A stretch of 64,000 nt of DNA from Rivibacter sp049446155 (GTDB taxonomy: Bacteria; Pseudomonadota; Gammaproteobacteria; Burkholderiales; Burkholderiaceae_C): positions 124,001 through 188,000 of the forward strand of contig NZ_JBMSEE010000003.1 in the NCBI RefSeq assembly GCF_049446155.1, given 5' to 3'. The notes under the pieces are model-generated. The model was given only the letters and a program-made list of their open reading frames with translations, did no database searches and was not told where the DNA came from. The position numbers and the translations under genes are program-made. Positions 1 through 7,973 of the stretch are shown here, piece after piece (the stretch's first letter is position 1; every line of letters starts with the position of its first letter).

Positions 1-233
1 GTCAGGTCGCCTTCGGGAGCGTCGGGGAAGCGGGCATAGAGCAGGCCCGAGATCGCGGCCGCGAGCACGGCGTCGCCGAGGAACTCGAGCCGCTCGTTGT
101 GCTCGGCGCCAAAGCTCTTGTGCGTCATTGCGCGCTGCAGCAGCGCGGTGTTCGAGAAGCGCTGCCCGAGCCGCTGCTCGAGCGCCGCCAGGCCATCAGG
201 AAGTGCCGGGCGGGGCTTGCTTCGCTCAGCCAT
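1..233 (-). CDS. rnc: Ribonuclease III, N-terminal part (cut by window edge)
   Basis: RNase III cleaves double-stranded RNA in rRNA processing and mRNA turnover. Only the first 77 codons are present; the rest lies beyond the left edge. The translation from the ATG whose complement is at 231-233 begins MAERSKPRPALPDGL and contains the family signature ERLEFLGDAVL, which carries acidic metal-binding residues. It is the last visible gene of the lepA-lepB-DUF4845-rnc run, the usual betaproteobacterial order. Identification is firm; the C-terminal dsRNA-binding domain cannot be seen. Confidence 0.93.
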   Translation of the reverse strand, partial: MAERSKPRPALPDGLAALEQRLGQRFSNTALLQRAMTHKSFGAEHNERLEFLGDAVLAAAISGLLYARFPDAPEGDL

Positions 234-266
234 GGGCCGGCTGGCGCCGGCCAGCCGGCGCGGCGT

Positions 267-644
267 TCATTGCGACCGCCCTTGGTATTTGATCAGCAGG
301 TAGACCGGCTCGACGAGCTCGATCTCCTTGTCGTAGGCGAAGCGGATCACCGTGCGCTCGTTCTCCTTGGTGATCTGCAGATCCTTGCCGGAAATGCTGC
401 TGATCGAGTATTCGATGTCCTTCTGCTTTTCGAAGGCGGCCCGGATCTCCGGCACGGTGCTGTAGCCCTCCGTCACCAGCTTGTTCACCGCGCGCTGGAT
501 CGTGAAGAACTCGTTGAGCGTCGGCAGCACCTTGACCGCCACCAGCGCCACCGCGGAGACGACGATCGCCCAGAACAGCAGGCCGATCAGGGAGACGCCG
601 CGCTGCTTCGAATCGCAGCGGGCCGGCAGCCGAGAAACTGTCAT
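267..644 (-). CDS. DUF4845 single-pass membrane protein
   Basis: A 125-residue protein of the DUF4845 family, found between lepB and rnc in betaproteobacteria; function unknown. After a short basic N-terminus ending QRGVSLIGLLF there is one membrane segment (about residues 17-40), then a soluble domain with alternating charged and hydrophobic residues. The open frame extends to 674, but the ATG at 644 is preferred because AGGAG lies about 7 bases upstream, and the longer form would overlap lepB. The sequence QRGVSLIGLL resembles a type IV pilin N-terminus, but there is no clear prepilin peptidase site. Confidence 0.85.
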   Translation of the reverse strand: MTVSRLPARCDSKQRGVSLIGLLFWAIVVSAVALVAVKVLPTLNEFFTIQRAVNKLVTEGYSTVPEIRAAFEKQKDIEYSISSISGKDLQITKENERTVIRFAYDKEIELVEPVYLLIKYQGRSQ

Positions 645-670
645 CGAGGACTCCTGCGAACGCAAAGAGG

Positions 671-1666
671 TCACTGGAACGAGCCAATCCGACCGAGATT
701 ACCGAAATTCATCCACACGAAGAAGGCCTTGCCGACGATGTTCTCGTCGGGCACGAAGCCCCAATAGCGCGAATCCTGAGAATTGTCACGGTTGTCGCCC
801 ATCACGAAATAGTGACCGGGCGGCACCTTGCAGCTCACGCCTTCGGCGCTGTAGCTGCAGTTGTCGCGAAACTTCTGGAACTCGGGCATCGGGATCACGA
901 AGCCGGGACGCTCGCGGTCGTTGAGGATGCGGTGCTCGACCTCGCCCAGCTTCTCACCGAACTGCTGCGCGTAGCGCAGGTTGTCCTCGTCGTAGTAGTC
1001 CGGCAGCGCGTTCTTGGAAACCGGCTCGCCGTTGATCGTCAGGCGCTTGTTGAGATAGGCCACGGTGTCGCCGGGCAGGCCGACCACGCGCTTGATGTAG
1101 TCGACCCGCGTGTCGACCGGATAGCGGAACACGATCACGTCGCCGCGCCGGGGGTCGTGGTTGGCAACGACCTTCTTGTTCAGCACCGGCAGCCGGATGC
1201 CGTAGTGGTACTTGTTGACCAGGATGAGGTCGCCGATCGTCAGCGTCGGGATCATCGAACCGGAAGGAATCTTGAACGGCTCGAACAGGAAGGAACGCAG
1301 CAGGAAGACGGCCAGGATCACCGGAAACAGGCCGGCCGTCCAGTCGAGCCACCACGGCTGCGCGAGGACGGCCTCCTTGGCCTGGACCAGGGCGCTGTCG
1401 ACCTGTGTGATGCCCTGCTTGGCGAGTTCGCTACGGCGCTGCGCGTCCTGGCGCTCGAGCGCACCGGCGGCCGCCGCGCGCTGCGGGGCAAAGTGGAAGC
1501 GCTCGGCCAGCCAGTAGCCCAGCGTGACGAGCGTCAGCACGAACAGCAGCAGCGAGAAGTTGCCGGTCCAAGCGCCGACATACCAGCCGCCAAGGTAGGC
1601 GACGAGCGCGGCGTAGAGCAGCCCGGTGAATGCACTCATGGGGAGCGTCGTGGGGGTGTCAGTCAT
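671..1666 (-). CDS. lepB: Signal peptidase I
   Basis: Inner-membrane serine protease that removes signal peptides from exported proteins. The 331 residues show two N-terminal membrane segments (about 13-30 and 36-53), a further hydrophobic segment near 110-125, then the catalytic domain. The Ser-Lys dyad is S137 in PSGSMIPTL and K192 in YIKRVVGLPGD; box E GDNRDNSQDSRYWG is intact. The ATG overlaps the end of lepA by 8 bases, so translation is probably coupled to it. A later in-frame ATG (codon 10) is possible. The lepA-lepB pairing is conserved across proteobacteria. Confidence 0.96.
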   Translation of the reverse strand: MTDTPTTLPMSAFTGLLYAALVAYLGGWYVGAWTGNFSLLLFVLTLVTLGYWLAERFHFAPQRAAAAGALERQDAQRRSELAKQGITQVDSALVQAKEAVLAQPWWLDWTAGLFPVILAVFLLRSFLFEPFKIPSGSMIPTLTIGDLILVNKYHYGIRLPVLNKKVVANHDPRRGDVIVFRYPVDTRVDYIKRVVGLPGDTVAYLNKRLTINGEPVSKNALPDYYDEDNLRYAQQFGEKLGEVEHRILNDRERPGFVIPMPEFQKFRDNCSYSAEGVSCKVPPGHYFVMGDNRDNSQDSRYWGFVPDENIVGKAFFVWMNFGNLGRIGSFQ

Positions 1667-3467
1667 CGACCTGCAGGATGGCGAGGAACGCTTCCTGCGG
1701 CACCTCGACGGTCCCGATCTGCTTCATGCGTTTCTTGCCGGCCTTTTGTTTTTCGAGCAGCTTGCGCTTGCGGGTGATGTCACCGCCGTAGCATTTTGCC
1801 AGCACGTTCTTGCGCAGCGCCTTGATGTTCTCGCGCGCGATGATGTTGGCGCCGATGGCCGCTTGAATCGCGACGTCGTACATCTGACGCGGGATCTGCT
1901 CGCGCATCTTGGCCGCCACCGCGCGGCCGCGGAATTGGCTCTGGCTGCGGTGCACGATGATCGACAAGGCGTCGACACGATCGCCGTTGATCAAGATGTC
2001 GACCTTCACGACATCGGCAGCGCGGTACTCCTTGAACTCGTAGTCCATCGACGCGTAGCCGCGCGAGACCGACTTCAGCTTGTCGAAGAAGTCCAGCACG
2101 ATCTCCGCCAGCGGCAACTCGTAGGTCAGGTGCACCTGGCGGCCGTGGTAGGCCATGTTCATCTGCACGCCGCGCTTCTGGTTGGCCAGCGTCATCACCG
2201 GGCCGACGTAGTCCTGCGGCATGTACAGGTGCACCGTGACAATGGGCTCGCGGATCTCCTGGATGCGGCCCTGCTCCGGCATCTTGGAGGGGTTCTCGAC
2301 CTGGAGCACCGTACCGTCACCCAGCACGACCTCGTAGACCACGCTCGGCGCAGTCGTGATCAGGTCCTGGTCGAACTCGCGCTCCAGGCGCTCCTGCACG
2401 ATCTCCATGTGCAGCAAGCCCAGGAAGCCGCAGCGAAAGCCGAATCCCAGCGCCTGCGAAACCTCGGGCTCGAAGCGCAGCGAGCTGTCGTTGAGCTTGA
2501 GCTTCTCGAGCGCGTCGCGCAGCGAGTCGTACTCGCTGGCTTCGGTGGGGTACAGGCCCGCGAAGACCTGCGGCTGGATCTCCTTGAAGCCGGGCAGCGG
2601 CTCGCTCGCCGGACCGGCATTGTTCGGCAGCTTCTTTTCCAGCGTGACCGTGTCGCCGACCTTGGCTGCCGCCAGTTCCTTGATGCCGGCGATCAGGAAA
2701 CCCACCTCGCCGGCGCGCAGTTCCTCGCGCGGCAGCGACTTGGGCGTGAACACGCCCAGCTGCTCGATCGGGTAGACCGCGTCGGTTGCCATCATGCGGA
2801 TACGCTCGCCCTTTTTCAGCGAGCCGTCGACCACGCGCACCAGCATCACGACGCCGACGTAGTTGTCGAACCAGGCGTCGATGATCATCGCGCGCGGAGG
2901 GCCGTCGGCCCGGCCGCGCGGCGCCGGCATGCGGGTGATGACGGCTTCGAGGATGTCGTCGATGCCCATGCCGGTCTTGGCCGAACACGGAATCGCCTCG
3001 GACGCGTCGATACCGATCACGTCCTCGATCTCGGCCTTGGCCGCCTCGGGGTCGGCCTGCGGCAGGTCCATCTTGTTGAGCACCGGCACGACCTCGACGC
3101 CGAGGTCGAGCGCGGTGTAGCAGTTGGCGACCGTCTGCGCCTCGACGCCCTGGCTCGCATCGACGACGAGCAGCGCGCCCTCGCAGGCCGAGAGCGAACG
3201 GCTCACCTCGTAGCTGAAGTCGACATGCCCGGGCGTGTCGATCAGATTGAGGTTGTAGGTCTTGCCGTCGCGAGCCGTGTACTGCAGTGCCGCGGTCTGC
3301 GCCTTGATCGTGATGCCGCGCTCGCGCTCGATGTCCATCGAGTCCAGCACCTGCGCTTCCATCTCGCGATCGCTCAGCCCGCCGCAGCGCTGGATGATCC
3401 GGTCGGCCAGGGTGCTTTTGCCGTGGTCGATGTGGGCAATGATCGAGAAGTTGCGGATGTGATCCAT
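1659..3467 (-). CDS. lepA: Elongation factor 4 (LepA), ribosome-associated GTPase
   Basis: LepA is a translational GTPase acting on stalled or back-translocating ribosomes and in 30S biogenesis. At 602 residues it is full length. The G1 P-loop is AHIDHGKSTLADRI (about residues 11-24), with DTPGH and NKMD as G3 and G4, and the lysine-rich LepA-specific C-terminal domain is present. No strong Shine-Dalgarno sequence precedes the start; AGG lies about 8 bases upstream. The gene is separated from mucD by 541 bases that hold a terminator and a candidate short RNA, so it probably has its own promoter. Confidence 0.97.
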   Translation of the reverse strand: MDHIRNFSIIAHIDHGKSTLADRIIQRCGGLSDREMEAQVLDSMDIERERGITIKAQTAALQYTARDGKTYNLNLIDTPGHVDFSYEVSRSLSACEGALLVVDASQGVEAQTVANCYTALDLGVEVVPVLNKMDLPQADPEAAKAEIEDVIGIDASEAIPCSAKTGMGIDDILEAVITRMPAPRGRADGPPRAMIIDAWFDNYVGVVMLVRVVDGSLKKGERIRMMATDAVYPIEQLGVFTPKSLPREELRAGEVGFLIAGIKELAAAKVGDTVTLEKKLPNNAGPASEPLPGFKEIQPQVFAGLYPTEASEYDSLRDALEKLKLNDSSLRFEPEVSQALGFGFRCGFLGLLHMEIVQERLEREFDQDLITTAPSVVYEVVLGDGTVLQVENPSKMPEQGRIQEIREPIVTVHLYMPQDYVGPVMTLANQKRGVQMNMAYHGRQVHLTYELPLAEIVLDFFDKLKSVSRGYASMDYEFKEYRAADVVKVDILINGDRVDALSIIVHRSQSQFRGRAVAAKMREQIPRQMYDVAIQAAIGANIIARENIKALRKNVLAKCYGGDITRKRKLLEKQKAGKKRMKQIGTVEVPQEAFLAILQVDD

Positions 3468-3572
3468 GAAAGCCTGTCGAGCACAGCCCTCAGCGTCGAT
3501 CGGTGGTCGCGCGAGGCCGTCTCATGTCGCCGGCAACGACGTAAGCATCCGCACGGTGCGCGGGCCGGACAT

Positions 3573-3606
3573 AAAAAAAAGGCACGTCGAACCGGTGACG
3601 CGCCTT
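3573..3606 (-). terminator. Strong intrinsic terminator upstream of lepA
   Basis: On the minus strand AAGGCGCGTC pairs with GACGTGCCTT (10 bp, one G-U) around an 8-base loop, followed by eight T residues. It lies 106 bases before the lepA start, in the same direction as lepA, and about 350 bases past the mucD terminator. It therefore ends some other transcript, or attenuates lepA. Confidence 0.85.
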
Positions 3607-3637
3607 CCAACAAAAGCTATGGCAACTGCGTTGTTGG
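3573..3637 (-). ncRNA. Candidate ~65-nt two-hairpin small RNA or lepA leader attenuator
   Basis: The predicted transcript starts near 3637 and ends at the T-run at 3573. Its first hairpin pairs CCAACAA (3631-3637) with TTGTTGG (3607-3613), a perfect 7-bp stem with a 17-base loop. It abuts the terminator hairpin at 3606 directly. A promoter-like TACAAT lies 7 bases upstream. The layout fits a short trans-acting RNA, or a terminator-type attenuator for lepA. No RNA family is recognised, so the call rests on structure only. Confidence 0.5.
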
Positions 3638-3643
3638 ACCTTC

Positions 3644-3671
3644 ATTGTAGCGAAAGCCCCCCCCTTGGAAA
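3644..3671 (-). promoter_or_regulatory. Sigma-70-like promoter for the candidate small RNA
   Basis: On the minus strand TTTCCA (3666-3671, 4 of 6 matches to the -35 consensus) is separated by 16 bases from TACAAT (3644-3649, 5 of 6 matches to the -10). The predicted start falls at about 3637, the first base of the first hairpin. Confidence 0.5.
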
Positions 3672-3720
3672 CCGCGCCGTTGCTTGAGATCAGCCCGTTG
3701 CGGTGCGCCAACAAGGAATT

Positions 3721-3908
3721 TCATCCACAGCTTTTCCACAATTGCTTGTGGACCGGCTGTGGACGATTTTGCAGTGCCGCCGATCGGCCGCGGAAGGAAC
3801 GGAAACCGGCTCGAATCGGCCGCAATTCTATCGAACGCCCGGCGCAATGGGTTCGCCGAGTCAGAAAGTCAGTGTTCACAAACATCGCTGAACACTGATT
3901 TATTCACA
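3721..3908. other. Cluster of DnaA-box-like nonamers
   Basis: Compared with TTATNCACA: TTATTCACA at 3900-3908 matches fully; TCATCCACA (3721-3729) and TTTTCCACA (3732-3740) have one mismatch; the reverse-strand TGTGGACGA (3758-3766) has two, GTGTTCACA (3872-3880) two, and TGTGGACCG (3747-3755) three. No dnaA, dnaN or AT-rich unwinding element is present, so this is not presented as an origin. DnaA binding is only a possibility. Confidence 0.3.
3869..3898. repeat. Perfect 10-bp inverted repeat, operator-like
   Basis: TCAGTGTTCA (3869-3878) and TGAACACTGA (3889-3898) are exact inverted copies with a 10-base spacer; centre-to-centre distance is 20 bases, about two helical turns. It has no T-tract in either direction, so it looks more like a dimeric regulator site than a terminator. 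The cognate regulator is unknown. Confidence 0.45.
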
Positions 3909-3960
3909 GTCGGGCATCGATGAACGCCATTCGCCAAGCCGCTTGACTCTCACAAAATGA

Positions 3961-3993
3961 AAAGACCCGGCAGCCTCGTCGGCTCCGGGTCTT
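3961..3993 (-). terminator. Intrinsic terminator after mucD
   Basis: On the minus strand AAGACCCGG (3985-3993) pairs with CCGGGTCTT (3962-3970) around a 14-base loop, then TTCATTTTG. It begins 16 bases past the mucD stop and closes the rpoE-rseA-rseB-mucD transcript. Confidence 0.8.
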
Positions 3994-4008
3994 GCCGGCC
4001 GACAGCGG

Positions 4009-5559
4009 TCAGCGCGCCGGCCGGATCAGCGCGTACTGGGCCCAGTCGCCGCGGCGGAACAGCACGCTGACCGGCTTGGACTTGTCCAGCTTCGCGACGA
4101 TGGCCTCGAACTGCCTGGTATCGGCCACCTCGGTGTTGGCCACGGCCAGCACGATGTCGCCTTCGCGCAGACCGGCGCGTGCCGCCGCGCCTTCGACGGC
4201 CTCAAGTCGCACGCCGCCCTTGAGCTTGAGCTCGCGCTTTTGCGCGTCGGTCAGGTCCGCCACCGTCATGCCGAAGGCACCGGCCGGCGCGGGCGTGGGC
4301 TTGGCGCCCGGCGTGGGGCTGCCGGCACGCGTGGCGCGATCCGGTTCGAGCTCGGCCACCGCGACCGTGAGTTCGCGCGCATTGCCGCGGCGGAACACCT
4401 GCAGCGCCGCCTTGGTGCCGGGCTTGGTGTTGCCGACGAAGCGCGGCAGGTCGGTCGAGCGCTCGACCGGCTTGCCGTCGAAGCGCGTGATGATGTCGCC
4501 CGGCTCGACGCCGGCCTTCTCGGCCGGACCGCCCGCCTCGACCGAGCGAACCAGCGCGCCGGTCGCCTTGCCCAGTCCGAGCGATTCGGCGACATCCTTG
4601 GTCACCTCGCCGATCGTCACGCCAATGCGGCCGCGCACGACACGGCCGCTGGCGCGCAGCTGGTCCGCGACGCGCATGGCCTCGTCCATCGGGATCGCGA
4701 ACGAGATGCCCATGAAGCCCCCCGAACGGCTGAGGATCTGCGAATTGATGCCGACCACCTCGCCGCGCAGGTTGATGAGCGGTCCGCCCGAATTGCCGGG
4801 GTTGATCGCGACGTCCGTCTGGATGAACGGGATGAACTCGCCGGTCTCGCGCGCCTTGGCGCTCACGATGCCGGCGGTCACGGTGTTCTCCAGCCCGAAC
4901 GGCGAGCCGATCGCCATGACCCATTCGCCGACGCGCAGCTTGTTGACGTCGCCGATGCGCACTGCCGGCAGGTTGGCCGCGTCGATCTTCACCACCGCCA
5001 CGTCGGTGCGCTTGTCGCTGCCGATGATCTTGGCCTTGAGCTCGCGCTTGTCGGTCAGCGTGACGTAGACCTCGTCCGCGCCCTCGACGACATGCGCGTT
5101 CGTCATCACGTAGCCGTCGGCGCTGAGGATGAAGCCCGAACCGACGCCGCGCTGCTGCTCCTCTTCCTCGGGGCCTTGGCGCGGGTTGCGCCGCGGCTGC
5201 GGGAACTGGCCGGGCGGCACGCCGAAGAAGCGCCGGAAGAACTCCTGCATGTCTTCGTCCATCTCGGGCGCATTGCGCCCGGGGCGCACGCGTTCGGTGG
5301 TGCGGATGTTGACCACCGACGGGCCGACCTGTTCGACGAGGTCGGTGAAGTCGGGCAGCCCGCGCGCGGCCGCAACGCTGGGCGAGGGCAATGCCGGCGC
5401 CGTGGCGCCCGCTTGCGCGTGGCTGCTGGGCGGCGCCAGCACGACCGCGGCCGTCACTGCGGCGGTGCCTGCCAGCGCGGCGAATCCGAGCCAGGTGCGG
5501 GAACCGCGTCGAGCGGACCAACGAATTCGAGTTTGGGGCGAGAGCTTGTCGATGGGCAT
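4009..5559 (-). CDS. mucD: Periplasmic Do-family serine protease (MucD/DegP-like)
   Basis: HtrA-type protease/chaperone degrading misfolded envelope proteins in the sigma-E response. The 516 residues show an N-terminal membrane or signal segment (about 22-48), a trypsin-like domain with triad H156 (TNAHVV), D186 (RTDVAVV) and S257 (GNSGGP), and two PDZ domains. The frame extends upstream to a GTG at 5571; the ATG at 5559 is chosen because it directly precedes PIDKLSP. The acidic and Arg/Pro-rich LA-loop region (about 92-138) is long. It is the last gene of the sigma-E operon, and its position after rseB matches the Pseudomonas algU-mucA-mucB-mucD order. Confidence 0.95.
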   Translation of the reverse strand: MPIDKLSPQTRIRWSARRGSRTWLGFAALAGTAAVTAAVVLAPPSSHAQAGATAPALPSPSVAAARGLPDFTDLVEQVGPSVVNIRTTERVRPGRNAPEMDEDMQEFFRRFFGVPPGQFPQPRRNPRQGPEEEEQQRGVGSGFILSADGYVMTNAHVVEGADEVYVTLTDKRELKAKIIGSDKRTDVAVVKIDAANLPAVRIGDVNKLRVGEWVMAIGSPFGLENTVTAGIVSAKARETGEFIPFIQTDVAINPGNSGGPLINLRGEVVGINSQILSRSGGFMGISFAIPMDEAMRVADQLRASGRVVRGRIGVTIGEVTKDVAESLGLGKATGALVRSVEAGGPAEKAGVEPGDIITRFDGKPVERSTDLPRFVGNTKPGTKAALQVFRRGNARELTVAVAELEPDRATRAGSPTPGAKPTPAPAGAFGMTVADLTDAQKRELKLKGGVRLEAVEGAAARAGLREGDIVLAVANTEVADTRQFEAIVAKLDKSKPVSVLFRRGDWAQYALIRPAR

Positions 5560-5652
5560 GTCGTATCTCACAGGGTCGACAACGGTTCAGTGGTCAGAAC
5601 GCAGATGCAGACGCCGCGGGCGCGGCCGAGTTCCGGTAAAGAAAGCCCTCAG

Positions 5653-6705
5653 TCAGGGCCGACGTTCCTGCGCCGCGGCAAAGGCCCGCAAGGTGACCAC
5701 CGGCACATCGCCGATCACGGTCAGCCACCAATCGCCTTGTCTGCGCGCCAGCGTCTGCGTGGCGCCCATGGCCATCAGCAGTTCACGGCGATGCGTCGCG
5801 GGGTTGTAGGGCTCCAGAAAGACCGAGACGTGGGTGAGTCCGTCGGAATAGATGGTCTGCAGCACCGCGGCCGGCGCGGCCGAGTTCCCCGGCTCCGCGT
5901 CGATCGTGCGGCGCACGCTGCTGACGTGCTTGAAGCCCGGTGGCAATTCGCGCACCTGCCAGCCCTCTTGCGCAAGGTCGACCGGTTCGAGCACCGGACG
6001 CTGCACCCGATAGCCCTCCAGCCGCTTCATCGGCACCAGCACCACATCCGGCTGCGACTTCACGCCGATCTGCAGATCGGAGAAGGCCGACGCCTCGATC
6101 ACTTCGCCCTGCGCTCCCAACACCTCGGCGCGCAGCAGAAGGCCGCTGTCCTTCTCGGCCCACAGGCGGTAGCCGAAGCGGAAGTGGTCCTTGGGCTTGA
6201 GCAGCAACACGTTGGCCTCGTGGCCCGCCACACGATCGCGACCGAGCGGCCGCGCGTCGTAGTGCCGGACGATGCGGTCGGCACTGGACTGCAGCAGGGC
6301 GGGAAAGCCGCCGGTCATGTGGCGTGTCTCGACCACCGCGACGCGGCTGCCGGGCCACATGGTCTGGACCACGTCGTTGTGGCGCAGCACCTGTCTGCGC
6401 TGCCCGTCGAGCGAATCGATTCGTTCCAGCTGGTTGCGACCATCGCAGTAATGGACGATGCGCGAACTCGTGACAGTGCCGCCGGCGCTGACGACAAAGG
6501 TGCCCTGGAAGCTCTTCTGACCGGCCGCGGCGTGGATGCGCTCGAGCCAGGCTCGCGCTTCGCGCGCGTCGACGAGCGGATCACCGGTCTGCGCCCACGC
6601 CGGCGCGGCAGCCGCGGCACCAAGCACGCCGCCCATGCACAGCGCGGCCATCAGGCGACGCCGGCAGCCGAGGCCGGTGCGAGACGCAAGCGTCGGAAAG
6701 CCCAT
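5653..6705 (-). CDS. rseB: Sigma-E regulatory protein RseB/MucB
   Basis: Periplasmic sensor that binds RseA and protects it from proteolysis until envelope stress occurs. The 350 residues start with an Arg-rich signal peptide ending near AAPAWAQ (about 38), followed by the two-domain MucB/RseB fold: a lipoprotein-carrier-like N-domain containing SFQGTFVV, and a smaller C-domain. The ATG shares one base with the rseA stop (TGATG), so the two are translationally coupled. mucD follows after about 90 bases. Confidence 0.93.
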   Translation of the reverse strand: MGFPTLASRTGLGCRRRLMAALCMGGVLGAAAAAPAWAQTGDPLVDAREARAWLERIHAAAGQKSFQGTFVVSAGGTVTSSRIVHYCDGRNQLERIDSLDGQRRQVLRHNDVVQTMWPGSRVAVVETRHMTGGFPALLQSSADRIVRHYDARPLGRDRVAGHEANVLLLKPKDHFRFGYRLWAEKDSGLLLRAEVLGAQGEVIEASAFSDLQIGVKSQPDVVLVPMKRLEGYRVQRPVLEPVDLAQEGWQVRELPPGFKHVSSVRRTIDAEPGNSAAPAAVLQTIYSDGLTHVSVFLEPYNPATHRRELLMAMGATQTLARRQGDWWLTVIGDVPVVTLRAFAAAQERRP

Positions 6706-7337
6706 CAGCGGTTCGGAGCTTCGTAGGTGGCGTTGCGCAGGAAGCCCGACGGCACTCCCAGCGCCGAACTGCCACCGAACTGTTGGTGCGCCGCGAGATA
6801 GCGCTCGATGCGCGCGTCGCGGATCAGCGCGCCATTGGCAGCTGTAGCCCGCTCATCGGCGACCGCAACCGGCGCGGACGCCGAGGCCAACTGCGTCGCC
6901 GCCGTGGCAGCGATGGGTTCAGGCGCACGCGCCAGTTGCGGTGCCGCGACCGGTTCACGGCCGCCGGGCCCGCCGAGCACGACCAGCGCACCGGCCACCG
7001 CCACGAACCCAGCCGCAACCGCTCCGGATGCGATCCAGCGGCGCGCACTGCGGCCGGTTGCGCCGTTGGTCTTCGATGGCGCAGGCGCCACGACCACCGG
7101 CTCTTCGGCAATGCGCGCACGCACGGCAGCCCACAGCGTCGCATCGCGGCTGGATCCTGCCAGGTCATCCGAGCGCAGCACGTCGCCGATCAGGTGATAG
7201 GCGTGCCAGCGGCTGCGCAGATCCGCGTCGTCGCGCCAGCTCACCGACAAGCGTGCCGCGATGCTCTCGTCGACCTCGCCGTCGGCCAGGGCCGAAAGGT
7301 CCTCGTGAGCATCCAGATCGGTCGACTCGGGTCGCAT
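6705..7337 (-). CDS. rseA: Anti-sigma-E factor RseA
   Basis: Single-pass inner-membrane protein sequestering sigma-E. The N-terminal cytoplasmic domain shows the family pattern LSALADGEVDE and RWHAYHLIGDVLRSD (about residues 14-55). A membrane segment spans about residues 99-124, and an Ala-rich periplasmic tail follows. At 210 residues it is of normal length. It lies 23 bases after rpoE and overlaps rseB by one base. Regulated proteolysis by DegS and RseP is known for the family; neither gene is in this window. Confidence 0.92.
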   Translation of the reverse strand: MRPESTDLDAHEDLSALADGEVDESIAARLSVSWRDDADLRSRWHAYHLIGDVLRSDDLAGSSRDATLWAAVRARIAEEPVVVAPAPSKTNGATGRSARRWIASGAVAAGFVAVAGALVVLGGPGGREPVAAPQLARAPEPIAATAATQLASASAPVAVADERATAANGALIRDARIERYLAAHQQFGGSSALGVPSGFLRNATYEAPNR

Positions 7338-7360
7338 GTCGTTTCTCCAAAGGCGCCGGC

Positions 7361-7969
7361 TTACCAGCGCTCTCCTTCACGGGTGTCCAGCAACGGCCGT
7401 AGCCGCTGCGCGATCGCCTCGCGCGCGCGGAAGATGCGCGATCGCACGGTGCCGATCGGACAGTTCATCACCGTGGCGATGTCCTCGTAGCTCAGGCCTT
7501 CGATTTCCCGCAGCATGATCGCCTGGCGCAGATCCTCGGACAGCGCCTCGATCGCGGCGTTGACGGTCGCCGCGATCTCCTTGCTGGCGAGCACCGCATC
7601 GGGCGTCTCACCGTCGCTTAGTTCGTTCTCGACGCGCGAAGTTTCGTCGTCGTCCTCGGCGCCCGCGAGCGCCGATTCGGTGACCAGCGGATCGCGCTTG
7701 AGTTCCATCAAGGCCTTCTTGGCCGTGTTGACCGCGATCCGGTAGAGCCAGGTGTAGAAGGCGCTCTCGCCGCGGAACTGCGGCAAGGCGCGGTACGCAC
7801 GGATGAAGGTTTCCTGCGCGATGTCGGCCACCAGGTCGGAGTCGCGCACCATGCGCGCGATCAGCCGCTCGATGCGGCGCTGGTACTTCACCACCAGCAT
7901 CTCGAAAGCACGCTGGTCGCCGCGTTTGACGCGGTCGATCAGCAGGGCATCGGCGGCAGCGTCGGACAT
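7361..7969 (-). CDS. rpoE: RNA polymerase sigma-E factor (RpoE/AlgU)
   Basis: ECF sigma factor for envelope stress. The 202-residue product starts MSDAAADALLIDRVKRGD; sigma region 2 (QRRIERLIARMVRD, ADIAQETFIRAYRALP, YTWLYRIAVN) and region 4 (LREIEGLSYEDIATVMN, PIGTVRSRIFRAR) are intact. The frame runs open to 8221, but the upstream part has no family resemblance, so the ATG at 7969 is used. It lies 4 bases after a small membrane-protein gene and heads the rseA-rseB-mucD operon. No sigma-E consensus promoter was found directly upstream. Confidence 0.96.
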   Translation of the reverse strand: MSDAAADALLIDRVKRGDQRAFEMLVVKYQRRIERLIARMVRDSDLVADIAQETFIRAYRALPQFRGESAFYTWLYRIAVNTAKKALMELKRDPLVTESALAGAEDDDETSRVENELSDGETPDAVLASKEIAATVNAAIEALSEDLRQAIMLREIEGLSYEDIATVMNCPIGTVRSRIFRAREAIAQRLRPLLDTREGERW

Positions 7970-7973
7970 GCGC

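Larger units (their letters stand above)
3468..4008. other. Gene-free region between mucD and lepA
   Basis: This 541-base stretch has no convincing coding frame; the short frames in it lack family resemblance and good start sites. Reading leftward on the minus strand it contains the mucD terminator, a perfect 10-bp dyad (3869-3898), several DnaA-box-like nonamers (3721-3908), and a candidate promoter, hairpin and terminator unit (3573-3671). About 105 bases of lepA leader without visible structure follow. Confidence 0.8.

Noticed and set aside
1626..3650. Long open frame on the plus strand opposite lepA
   Set aside because: High-GC antisense shadow; composition is Arg/His/Leu/Val-rich with no domain, and lepA on the minus strand is full length and certain.
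3617..3847. Short minus-strand frame that could encode a 76-residue peptide in the mucD-lepA gap
   Set aside because: No ribosome-binding site and no family resemblance; it runs across the candidate RNA promoter and first hairpin.
3468..4008. Replication origin
   Set aside because: DnaA-like nonamers occur, but no dnaA, dnaN or gyrB, no AT-rich unwinding tract, and gene context (mucD-lepA) is ordinary.
4240..6726. 828-codon plus-strand open frame opposite mucD and rseB
   Set aside because: Antisense shadow of two clear genes; no start context or family pattern.
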